Assembly: GCF_002162035.1 (NCBI RefSeq)
Contig: NZ_CP021138.1
Coordinates: 1,488,001 to 1,552,000, forward strand
Direction: 5' to 3'
DNA from: Sulfuriferula sp. AH1
Lineage (GTDB): Bacteria; Pseudomonadota; Gammaproteobacteria; Burkholderiales; Sulfuriferulaceae
DNA: 64,000 nucleotides
A program made the translations under genes and the position numbers. The notes under the pieces were generated by a model. That model saw nothing but the letters and a program-made list of their open reading frames with translations. It did no database searches and was not told the DNA's origin. This document shows, piece after piece, positions 11,515 through 20,047 of this stretch (position 1 is the stretch's first letter; each line of letters begins with the position of its first letter).

Positions 11515-12209
11515 TCGACTAAATCGCCCTCCAATTGCCAAGGCAAAGTCACGCCGGGTGCATGCACCCCCTCTGCCAATAACTGCATAAAGTCGGCTCG
11601 CGGAATCTCGCGCGCACCGAAACGCGCCAAATGCGCAGTATTCATCTGGCAGTCGATCACCTTGAATTGCCAGCGCTGTAACTGACGAACCAAATGCACG
11701 AATGCAATTTTAGACGCATCTGCAACCCGTGTGAACATCGATTCCCCGTAGAAAACCCGCCCTAACGCAATGCCGTACAACCCGCCTGCCAATTCCCCAT
11801 TGATCCAGGTTTCGACGCTGTGCGCCACGCCTAACCGATGCAATTCCGTATAAGCCGCTATCATTTGCGGACTGATCCAGGTGCCATCCTGACCGGCGCG
11901 AGGCTGACTACAGCCTTCCATCACCTGCCTGAACGCAGTATCCACGCGAATTTCATACTGGTGCTTTCGCATCACCCGTTTCAGGGAATGCGGTACCCGC
12001 AATTCCTGCGGAAACAGCACCATCCGCGGGTCGAGACTCCACCATAAAATCGGCTGGTCCGCATTAAACCAGGGGAAAATCCCTCTCGAATAAGCCCCTA
12101 TCAGCCATTCTGCGGATAAATCGCCTCCTGCTGCCAGAAGTCCGGCAGGTGCTGTCAGCGCCTGGGTAACTGGAGGGAAATCATCAACTGTTTTGAGCCA
12201 CGGTAACAT
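11511..12209 (-). CDS. aat: Leucyl/phenylalanyl-tRNA-protein transferase
   Basis: 232 residues, standard for Aat. It begins [14 protein letters not shown] and has [35 protein letters not shown] and VHSVETW-like motifs (here [15 protein letters not shown]), then [10 protein letters not shown] and [14 protein letters not shown]. The enzyme transfers Leu or Phe from tRNA to proteins with N-terminal Lys or Arg. It is the first gene of the aat-bpt-globin-thyA run. Confidence 0.97.
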   Translation of the reverse strand: MLPWLKTVDDFPPVTQALTAPAGLLAAGGDLSAEWLIGAYSRGIFPWFNADQPILWWSLDPRMVLFPQELRVPHSLKRVMRKHQYEIRVDTAFRQVMEGCSQPRAGQDGTWISPQMIAAYTELHRLGVAHSVETWINGELAGGLYGIALGRVFYGESMFTRVADASKIAFVHLVRQLQRWQFKVIDCQMNTAHLARFGAREIPRADFMQLLAEGVHAPGVTLPWQLEGDLVE

Positions 12210-12268
12210 GTTTGTTATTTTACCTTAACCGGGATTAATTATTGCGTGACATAAAAAACACACAAGGC

Positions 12269-12296
12269 TTGACAAAAAATAATAAAGAGATATATT
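12269..12296 (+). promoter_or_regulatory. Sigma-70-type promoter for the DUF3149 peptide
   Basis: A perfect TTGACA (12269-12274) and TATATT (12291-12296) with a 16-base spacer, 35 bases before the small gene. The ribosome site aaagga follows at about 12319. Confidence 0.65.
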
Positions 12297-12330
12297 TATC
12301 CTAATACCCTGTTAAAAGAAAGGAAATGCC

Positions 12331-12459
12331 ATGATGAACCTGTTTCATATGCTATTAACTTCCCGTATCGGCTTGATGAGCCTGTTCACCGTCGTTTTCG
12401 CCGTAGGCATGATGTCCTGGTTTACCTGGTGGTTCTTAAAGAAATCCAGAAACAAGTAA
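12331..12459 (+). CDS. Small membrane peptide, DUF3149 family
   Basis: A 42-residue reading frame: a short polar head ([14 protein letters not shown]), one hydrophobic helix of about 20 residues ([20 protein letters not shown]) and a basic end (LKKSRNK). This matches the short DUF3149 proteins, in which the pattern [13 protein letters not shown] is conserved. It should be a single-span inner-membrane peptide. It has its own promoter and a ribosome site (aaaggaaatgcc before ATG). Function is unknown. It converges on the peroxiredoxin gene. Confidence 0.8.
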
Positions 12460-12465
12460 CCGCTG

Positions 12466-13012
12466 TTACCGAGATGATACCGCCCGCAATGCCGTCAGAT
12501 CAGCGACCACTTGCGCAGGATGCCGGGCGGCATCGACGGACTGGTAGATTTTTGCTATTTTGCCTTCGGGGTCGATGATGAACGTATTGCGTTTCGCAAA
12601 TTTCACTACCAGCAAATCAGTAATTAGAGCCATAACGCGCAGCTACCAGACCATTTCTATCCGCCAGCAACGGGAAAGGCAAACCGTGTTTGCGTGCAAA
12701 TTCGGCATGTGATTCCGTATTATCGACACTGACACCGATCACTTCCGCACCAAGCGCACGGATTTTAAAGATGTCATCCCTGAATTGGCAGGCCTCGGTC
12801 GTGCAATGCGGCGTTTCGTCTTTCGGATAAAAATACAGCACCAGCCATTTCCCCCGAAAATCAGCCAGTTTCTGCAATTTTCCGCTCTGATCAGGTAGCG
12901 CAAAATCCGGTGCCAACTGTCCCACTTGCGGCACTTCCGCAGCCTGCCCCATACGTGACCACATAACCGTCAACAGTGCCAGACCCAAGCCCAGCAGGAT
13001 AATCATCTTCAT
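12466..13012 (-). pseudogene. Periplasmic Bcp-type peroxiredoxin, frameshifted
   Basis: The N-terminal frame (13012 down to 12617) gives a signal peptide (MKMIILLGLGLALLTVMW, likely cut after GQA) and a peroxiredoxin domain. Its peroxidatic/resolving cysteines lie in ETPHCTTEACQF, the second at the spacing of Bcp enzymes. The frame stops at RYGSNY. The missing end (LLVVKFAKRNTFIIDPEGK to the stop at 12466) is intact in the next frame, so one extra base near 12620-12628 breaks the gene. An assembly indel or a recent mutation are both possible. The start overlaps the MFS stop as ATGA. Confidence 0.8.
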
Positions 13013-14198
13013 GCACGTCTCCTGGAGTGAACCGGCCAGGCCCATAAATGCATGCCTAAAGCAGCACACAGAGCCAATAAGCCGGCATAACGAAAAGCGA
13101 GTTCGGCGCCCTGCCACTGCCACACCAGACCGAATATCAATCCTGCCGGAATCGCAGCGACACCCGTCATCAGATGGTACCAGCCGAAAGCCGTACCCCG
13201 GTATTTGTCACCGGCAAAATCGCTGATTAATGCCCGCTCCGGTCCTTCGGCAAATCCGGCCATCACCCCATACAACATGGTCACGGCCCATAAGCCATGC
13301 TGACCGCTCACCCAGCCCAAACCGAGAAAGCATACCCGAATGCAATCCAGCCAAACAGGATCATCGGCTCCTTGCCCAGCCTGTCTGCCAAAACGCCGCC
13401 GCGTATCGAGGTCAATGCCTTGGTCAAATTCAGGATTGCCCAAAGTATCAGCAGCTCAACCACACTCATCCCCAGCTCGTGTCCGCGCAACACAATAAAT
13501 GTCTCCGAAGCGCGGGCAAAGGTAAATAGCATCAGCACCCACAAGTAACGTCTCAATGCCACGGGTAATTGCAGCCAGGGCAATGTCGGCAGAGGTTCGT
13601 GCGCTACGGCATGTTTAGGCTGCGGCTTTTCCCCCACCCCGAATACAATCAGCATCACCCCTATCGCGCCGGGAACGGCCGACCATAAAATCACCTGCGA
13701 CAATGACAATCCGGACCAGGCCAGCACCGCAGCAGCCACCAGGCTCCCGCCCACCGCACCCGCATTGTCGAATGCACGATGCAGACCAAATGCCAGACCG
13801 CGTATTTCCGGTGGTGTCGCATCTGCCACCAAAGCATCGCGCGGCGCGCTCCTCAGCCCCTTGCCCACCCGGTCGACGCTGCGCAGCAACAGCAGTATCG
13901 GCCAGCTGCCTGCCAACCCCAGCAATGGGCGCGCCAGATTGGATAAACCGTATCCGGCCACTGCCAATCCCTTGCGCCGTCCACCCAGCACATCCGAATA
14001 CCGTCCCGACCAGAGCTTGAGCAATGACGCCACGGCATCCGCCACTCCCTCCACCAGGCCCAACGCCACAGGGCCGGCCGCCAATACCGTTGCCAATAGA
14101 ATCGGAATAAGCGGCACCACCATTTCCGATGCCAAATCATTAAAGAAACTGACCAGACTCAGTATGATTACCGTGCGCGGCACACGCGATATCGACAT
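13009..14198 (-). pseudogene. MFS transporter, frameshifted
   Basis: Twelve-helix major facilitator pattern split over two frames. The first (14198 to 13308) has SFFNDLASEMVVPLIPILL and the MFS loop GRYSDVLGGRRKGLAV, and stops after GYAFSVWAG. The second frame continues LGWVSGQHGLWAVTML through EGPERALISDFAGDKYRGTAFG to the stop at 13009. A one-base deletion near 13310-13315 (GTTTGGG) explains the break. The second frame's stop overlaps the peroxiredoxin ATG, which shows the downstream frame is the true one. Substrate unknown. Confidence 0.85.
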
Positions 14199-14215
14199 AT
14201 TTACTCCTCGGTGGG

Positions 14216-14244
14216 TTATGGATTAGCGCATAATCAGCTAAAAT
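14216..14244 (+). promoter_or_regulatory. Probable promoter of tRNA-Arg(CCT)
   Basis: TTATGG (14216-14221) and TAAAAT (14239-14244) with a 17-base spacer end 8 bases before the tRNA. By-eye match only. Confidence 0.45.
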
Positions 14245-14252
14245 GCGAGCAC

Positions 14253-14328
14253 GCCCCGGTAGCTCAGTGGATAGAGCATTCCCCTCCTAAGGGAAGGGTC
14301 ACACGTTCGATTCGTGTTCGGGGCACCA
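14253..14328 (+). tRNA. tRNA-Arg (anticodon CCT)
   Basis: Cloverleaf with acceptor GCCCCGG paired to TCGGGGC, D-arm AGCTCAGTGGATAGAGC, anticodon loop CTCCTAA in the stem TTCCC/GGGAA (anticodon CCT, reads AGG), T-loop TTCGATT and an encoded CCA. 76 bases. Confidence 0.97.
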
Positions 14329-14377
14329 AACCAATTCACGCGTCTGCGACCTCAATCGCAACCGCTCAGGCACCGCT

Positions 14378-15274
14378 TTATTCACCGACACTCACAGTGG
14401 CTACCAAATGATGACTTTGTCCAGGTGCCACAGTGACGGTATCGGTAGCGGCATTGCAGGTTTCCACACATAGCATTCCACGATATTCACCGGCTGCCAT
14501 ATCCGCAAAACCCTTTTCCTTTTCTGTCCATGGATTCCATACCACGGTGGAATCACTGCCGGATTTGGCCACATAAATCCTGCGTTTTAATTCGGCATCA
14601 TTAATCACGCACTCGGCTTGCGTATCGAGATAAACGCGATCCGTCTCGCCGCTGAAGGTCACCGCGCCATGCTGGGTTGCTTGTCCAAAATCCAGTACTT
14701 TGTCCAGATAGGACGTGTTATCCAGCCCTAGCACCTCTGTTTTCGTGATATCGCCGGTGCGGAAATAAGTATGCAGCGCATCCGTAATAGTGAAGGGCTC
14801 GACGCAAGTATTATGCGTGACCAGTTCCATGGTCAATATTTTCCCGGCCACGACGATCAGCTCCAGGTCGAAGGCATGATCCCACAAGGAACGCGTCTCG
14901 GCATCATCGCCGATGCCCAGTTTAACAAAGACACCCTGCGCATTTTGTCCGGTTTCACGCACTTGCCACATACGGGTACGCACGAAACCATGCGCCGGTT
15001 TGCCTGCCTCTCCTGCACCGAACCAGGGCCAGCACACCGGCACACCGCCGCGCACGCCCTTGCCCGCCTGATATATCGCGGCACGGCTGACCCAAAGCAC
15101 AGGCTGCTGCCCGACCGGCTGCCATTCCAGCACTTGCGCGCCTTGAACGGCGATGCGCGCGCTGGCATCAGCACCCGTGATCTCGATGACAGGCACGCCT
15201 GCTCCGGCTTCGACAAATTTCAATACGTTTGGAATCGCAAACTGCTGATTAAGGGCTGCAACGCTGACTGACAT
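14378..15274 (-). CDS. D-hexose-6-phosphate mutarotase (YeaD family)
   Basis: 298 residues with the galactose-mutarotase-like beta-sandwich. Conserved segments are RGGVPVCWPWFG, HGFVRTRMW (catalytic His region), a central LHTYFRTGDI and VVWNPWTEKEKGFADM, with YRGMLCVETCNA near the end. Members interconvert anomers of hexose-6-phosphates. A good ribosome site (aggagtg) precedes ATG. It is a single gene on the minus strand, separate from the ABC exporter behind it. Confidence 0.88.
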   Translation of the reverse strand: MSVSVAALNQQFAIPNVLKFVEAGAGVPVIEITGADASARIAVQGAQVLEWQPVGQQPVLWVSRAAIYQAGKGVRGGVPVCWPWFGAGEAGKPAHGFVRTRMWQVRETGQNAQGVFVKLGIGDDAETRSLWDHAFDLELIVVAGKILTMELVTHNTCVEPFTITDALHTYFRTGDITKTEVLGLDNTSYLDKVLDFGQATQHGAVTFSGETDRVYLDTQAECVINDAELKRRIYVAKSGSDSTVVWNPWTEKEKGFADMAAGEYRGMLCVETCNAATDTVTVAPGQSHHLVATVSVGE

Positions 15275-15336
15275 AAATCACTCCTGTTAATTAAGATATC
15301 CGGTAAAAGTACGAATCGGGTGGCTATAACCGCTTA

Positions 15337-17133
15337 TCACAACGGCTCAACAGCTTCAGCCTCTTCCTGCTGCTGCATCGCCCAAAGCTTGGCATAAACG
15401 CCATCAGCCATGAGCAGTTCGCGATGGCTGCCGCGCTCGACGATCTGACCTTGCGCCATCACCAGTATCTGATCAGCATCGACTATCGTCGATAGCCGGT
15501 GTGCGATGGTCAATGTGGTACGGGTTCTGGCGATTTCCCTGAGCTCGGCCTGAATGATCTTTTCCGTCTGGGTATCCAGTGCCGAAGTCGCTTCATCCAG
15601 AATCAGGATAGCCGGATTCTTAAGCAAGGTACGTGCGATGGCGACTCGCTGTTTTTCGCCGCCGGACAGTTTAAGGCCACGCTCGCCGACAGTGGTATCC
15701 CAGGTGTTGGGCAGGGACTCGATAAATTGCAGAATATGTGCAGCCCGCGCTGCCTCAACGACCTCTTCCCGGTTCGCGGTCGGACGGCCATAGGCGATGT
15801 TGTAATAGATGCTGTCGTTAAACAGCACCGTATCCTGAGGCACAATACCGATCGCGGCGCGCAAGCTTTGCTGGGTGACTTCACGCACTTCCTGCCCATC
15901 TATCGTAATGCGCCCGTCATTCACTTCGTAAAAGCGATACAGCAAACGCGACAAGGTCGATTTACCTGCGCCGCTAGTGCCCACCACGGCCACATTGTGT
16001 CCAGCCGGAATAGTGAAACTGACGCCTCGCAGAATGATGCGGTTCTTGTCGTAGCCGAACCGCACATTCTCAAAGCACACAGCGCCGCCGCTTATCTGCA
16101 GCACCTTGGCGTCAGGCGCATCAGCCACCTCACGATTGACATGCAGCAGCTTGAACAGGCGCTCGATATCCGTCAGCGACTGCTTGATTTCACGATACAT
16201 GACCCCGAGGAAATTCAACGGAATGAACATCTGGATCAGGAATGCATTAATCATCACCAAATCGCCCACGGTAAGCTTGCCGGCCACCACCCCAGCCGAT
16301 GCCCGCATGAGCATGATGGTCACGCCTATCGCAATAATCGCAGCCTGCGCAGCATTCAGCATTCCCAGCGAAGTCTGATTCTTGACCGCCGCGACTTCCC
16401 AGTTTTGCAGGCTGGCATCGTAACGCTTGGCTTCGAATTCCTCATTGCCGAAATATTTTACCGTTTCGTAATTCAGCAAACTGTCGATCGCCTTGGTATT
16501 GGCCTGCGAATCCATTTCATTCATTTGCCGGCGCAGTTTGGTGCGCCATTCGGTAATGCTGACTGTCAGCGCAATATAAATCACCAGCACCACCAGGGTA
16601 ATCGCCGCATAAATCCAGTCGAACTTCGCGAACAGTATCCCCGCCACAAGGCTGATCTCGATCAGCGTCGGCAACACCGAAAACAGGCTTAAATGGATCA
16701 GGGAAGAAATGCCGCGAGCCCCACGCTCGATATCCCGCGACACGCCGCCAGTCTGGCGTTCCAGATGAAAACGTAACGACAGGCTATGCAGATGCTTGAA
16801 TACTTCCAGTCCGACGCGCCGTATCGCCCGCTGCGTGACTTTGGCAAAGACGATATCACGCATGTCCGAAAACACAGTGCTCGCCAGACGCAACGCGCCG
16901 TAACCGAACAGCAGGGCCACTGGCACTGTCAGCAGCGCATGCGGCTGATTCAGATTATCGACAATGTGTTTTAATACGACAGGAATGGAAACGACCGCCA
17001 GTTTGGCGCCAATCAGAAAGCTCAGCGCGATGAACACGCGCCATTTGTATTCCCACAAATAAGGCAACAATAAACGCACAGTACGCCAATCGGCAGTACC
17101 GGGCTGACCACCATCAGAACCAAAACGACGCAT
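15337..17133 (-). CDS. Atm1-type ABC exporter (half transporter)
   Basis: About 598 residues from the ATG at 17133 (MRRFGSDGG); an upstream TTG at 17181 is less likely. Six membrane helices form the exporter domain, including the NAFLIQMFIPLNFLGVMYRE stretch characteristic of Atm1/ABCB7 homologues. The nucleotide-binding domain has Walker A VGTSGAGKST, signature LSGGEKQRVAIA and Walker B ILILDEATSALD, and ends at LWAMQQQEEAEA. Bacterial Atm1 proteins export glutathione-conjugated metals and relate to iron-sulphur and heavy-metal homeostasis. It should act as a homodimer in the inner membrane. Confidence 0.9.
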   Translation of the reverse strand: MRRFGSDGGQPGTADWRTVRLLLPYLWEYKWRVFIALSFLIGAKLAVVSIPVVLKHIVDNLNQPHALLTVPVALLFGYGALRLASTVFSDMRDIVFAKVTQRAIRRVGLEVFKHLHSLSLRFHLERQTGGVSRDIERGARGISSLIHLSLFSVLPTLIEISLVAGILFAKFDWIYAAITLVVLVIYIALTVSITEWRTKLRRQMNEMDSQANTKAIDSLLNYETVKYFGNEEFEAKRYDASLQNWEVAAVKNQTSLGMLNAAQAAIIAIGVTIMLMRASAGVVAGKLTVGDLVMINAFLIQMFIPLNFLGVMYREIKQSLTDIERLFKLLHVNREVADAPDAKVLQISGGAVCFENVRFGYDKNRIILRGVSFTIPAGHNVAVVGTSGAGKSTLSRLLYRFYEVNDGRITIDGQEVREVTQQSLRAAIGIVPQDTVLFNDSIYYNIAYGRPTANREEVVEAARAAHILQFIESLPNTWDTTVGERGLKLSGGEKQRVAIARTLLKNPAILILDEATSALDTQTEKIIQAELREIARTRTTLTIAHRLSTIVDADQILVMAQGQIVERGSHRELLMADGVYAKLWAMQQQEEAEAVEPL

Positions 17134-17213
17134 AGTTACTCGATTTATAGAATTCCGGAACACAATACCCAAAGGTATCAAAATTACTATTTCACATAGC
17201 AGAACATCAATTG

Positions 17214-18598
17214 CTAATCATTTTTAGACATCAGCAAAGGTTTGAAAGGCTGCTCGTATTTCAACAGGATATCGTAATAAGTACGAATATTCTCAACGAA
17301 CACGACCGCTTCACCGCCGCGGCAGAAGCCGTGCTTCACCGTGGAATGATGTGCTGAACTGGCCAGCAGCGGCATGGTCTGCTTGATGTCGCACCACGCC
17401 GCAGGATTAAGCTTGCGCCGCTGCGCCAGGACTCGAGCGTCTTCCAGATGCCCTTGCCCCTGATTATAAGCCGCCAGGGCCATCCAGGTGCGGTCCGGCT
17501 CTTCGATTTTTAGCGGCATCTGGTCTATCAGCATTGCGAGATATCTCGCCCCGCCCAGGATACTCTGGCGCGCATCGAGCCGGTCATTCACGCCCATCCT
17601 GTCGGCGGTATCGGTCGTCATCATCATTAGACCGCGTACTCCGGTGGGCGAAGTGGCATAAGGGTCCCAGTGCGACTCCTGATAACCGATCGCCGCGATC
17701 AGACGCCAATCTATTCCGGTTAGCGTCTGCGCCTCCTGGAAAAACTTGCGGAACTTGGGCAATACGCTATGCATTTTATCCAGAAAACCGGCAACATCCG
17801 CCTCTTCCAGCCTATCGGCATGCCCGTAATAACGATCGATGATCCGTTTTAAGGTGCCATCATGGCTGATTTGCTGGAAGAACTGCTGCGTCTGTTTGTA
17901 CAACACCGGATCGGAGATCTTGGGAAAAGCCCAGGCCAGCTGATCCGCCTGCGGTACCTCGAAAGCCACATCAAGATTGGTGTAAAACTTGCGGGCGATA
18001 TCGAATTCATTGGAATCAACCAGGACAGCATCCACTTCCCCGCGCGACAGGCGTTCCAGCGATTCTTCATCCCATTTGGCCTGCATTTCCGTCCAGTGCA
18101 ATCCCGGTACTTTGGCTGCAACCTTGCGCAAGGTTTCCACATGACTGGTGCCAGCCACCACCTCAACGCGCAGATTTTTCAAATCATTGAAGTTTTTAGG
18201 CTTGTCTTCGGCAGTATTGTAAATAATCTGCTGCTTCACGGTTAGATAGGGCGACCCGAACTGAAACCTTGTTTTGCGCGAATCCAGCGCACTGAGCCCT
18301 GCCGCTGCGAAATGCGCCTGATGCTGCGACAGCAGATTAAATAAATCGTTAAGATTATCCGCCTCGACAAAACGCACCTTATAGCCGTATTGCTGGGCAA
18401 ACAGAGTCACCAGGTCGTATTCAAAACCGCTGGGTTTGCCATCGGCGCCTTCAAAATAAGTCGTCGGGCCGTTGTGAGTCAGCACCACTAGTTCACCTGA
18501 CTGCTCTGGCGACGGGATGGGACGCGGGGGGATGGAGGCAGATGCGGCATATCGCACCCACCCAGCGCGAGTATCAATAAGAATAGTATTATTCGCAT
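17214..18598 (-). CDS. mltF: Membrane-bound lytic transglycosylase F, N-terminus out of frame
   Basis: Solute-binding-protein domain (GELVVLTHNGPTTYFEG through about residue 260) followed by a lysozyme-like SLT domain with catalytic Glu in IAAIGYQESHWDPYA and GVRGLMMMTTDTADRMG. It cuts murein glycan strands at the outer membrane. The uninterrupted frame starts at 18638 with no signal peptide. A lipoprotein signal, MRIILFLLILALGGC, lies in another frame from 18598 and would join if the G6 run at 18526-18531 had seven bases. The real gene most likely starts at 18598. Confidence 0.88.
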
Positions 18599-18687
18599 AA
18601 ATGCCAGTCTCGCCGAGTTTTGAAGAATTGTCTAGCATTCCGGGGCACTTCTAATTTTTGCCGGATGACGATACAATAGCGGGCTAC

Positions 18688-18777
<90 letters not shown>

Positions 18778-18914
18778 CTCCCATCAAGACCTGCTGATTC
18801 CCTGCCTGCTTCCCGATATATTCCGGACTTACCCTTAGATTAGTGTGCTGCTTGCAAGGTTCAAGACCTTATGTCAGGCTTCGATAAAATATCCGGAATA
18901 ACCAGCGGTGCCCC

Positions 18915-19397
18915 ATGAAATTCGAACATATCATTGAAATCAACAATCCGAACAATCGCAATATTCCGCCTGTATCCCTAGAACAACTCTGGCAAGGCCT
19001 GGTGCTGCGTGCCAAATCGCCGAAGTTGTTCATACCGCATCTGGATGAATGCCATATACTGGAGGCGTCTGAAAATACCGTATCGCGCATTTCGCATTAT
19101 GGCAATCTGACAGTGCATGACACCGTCACTTTCGCCCCGCAGCAACATGTGCATTATCAAGTTCCGGCGCAAGGCGAAGTGCCGGCCTCCACGCTGAAAA
19201 TGACGATAGAGTCACCGCAGGATGATGTGCTGCTCGTGCGTTTTGTGTATGAAGACAACAAAAGCGATGCTGAAAATGCGGCTGACAAGATGTATGATGA
19301 TTTTCGCAAATCGGCTTATCATGAGGCGGATATCGATACCATCCGCATTATCCGTGAGCTGGCACTCGAGGGACGCTTTGACACCCCATTGATTTAA
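18915..19397 (+). CDS. SRPBCC protein, DUF1857 (AtaL-like)
   Basis: 160 residues with the start-domain pattern of DUF1857: MKFEHIIEINNP, LWQGLVLRAKSPKLFIPHLD, then alternating beta strands (VHDTVTFAPQQHVHYQVP) and a long C-terminal helix with RFVYED and IRELALEGRFD. The fold has a hydrophobic ligand pocket, but the ligand and role are unknown. It is a single gene facing a convergent flavin reductase gene. Confidence 0.8.
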   Translation: MKFEHIIEINNPNNRNIPPVSLEQLWQGLVLRAKSPKLFIPHLDECHILEASENTVSRISHYGNLTVHDTVTFAPQQHVHYQVPAQGEVPASTLKMTIESPQDDVLLVRFVYEDNKSDAENAADKMYDDFRKSAYHEADIDTIRIIRELALEGRFDTPLI

Positions 19398-19408
19398 CCC
19401 GATTCAGT

Positions 19409-19957
19409 TCACATCTTCCATGCGGAGCGCTCTGTTGCAATTTGCAGCGCCTGAAGCGCCGTACGCAACGCATTAGCGAGATGCGGATGAGCCGCGATAG
19501 CTGCCTCATCCAGATTCGCGCCTATGATCGGTACGATAATGGATGCCTCCTCCACTATCCGCGCCGACATGACGCTCATGATCTCCTTTAACGAGGCCTG
19601 TGCATGCACAGCTCTTGGCGAGACGTTGAGCAGTGCCACCGGCTTATTCACAAATGCTTCGCAACCCACCATCCAGTCCAGCGCGTTTTTCATTACACCA
19701 GTCACACCATGCGCATATTCCGAGCTGGCGATCAATACCGCATCCGCAGCCGTCAGCTGCTCTCGGAAAGCGGCGACGTACGGCGGATCGATACTTTCCT
19801 TATCAGGATTGAACAGCGGCAGATTCCCAAGATCGCCATACAATTCAATCTGCATGCCTGCCGGCGCCAAACGCATCATCGCGCGCAGCAGCATCGTGTT
19901 GTTGGATGCGGCACGCAAACTCCCGGAGATGGCCAGCATCTTCATCATTGAAGACAT
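19409..19957 (-). CDS. NADPH-dependent FMN reductase family protein
   Basis: About 182 residues from the ATG at 19957. Flavodoxin-like fold with the FMN phosphate loop ISGSLRAASNNTMLLRA, the conserved FNPDKES, SSEYAHGVTGVMKNALDW (typical YxxxxxGxLKNALDW motif) and a C-terminal helix. Members are small quinone, chromate or azo reductases using FMN and NAD(P)H; the substrate cannot be assigned. Several in-frame ATGs cluster at 19957-19936 and none has a strong ribosome site, so the start is uncertain. Confidence 0.87.
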   Translation of the reverse strand: MSSMMKMLAISGSLRAASNNTMLLRAMMRLAPAGMQIELYGDLGNLPLFNPDKESIDPPYVAAFREQLTAADAVLIASSEYAHGVTGVMKNALDWMVGCEAFVNKPVALLNVSPRAVHAQASLKEIMSVMSARIVEEASIIVPIIGANLDEAAIAAHPHLANALRTALQALQIATERSAWKM

Positions 19958-20047
19958 TGATTCGTATGGCGAATGCCGATTTTTTTCATGACAGGCTACC
20001 TTCCGGAAAAAAATCACTATCAATCCCCCGATGCGACTCGCAATCCT

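Noticed and set aside
15499-16692. 397-residue plus-strand frame inside the ABC exporter
   Set aside because: Antisense to a clear Atm1-type gene with all catalytic motifs; no ribosome site or motif on the plus strand.
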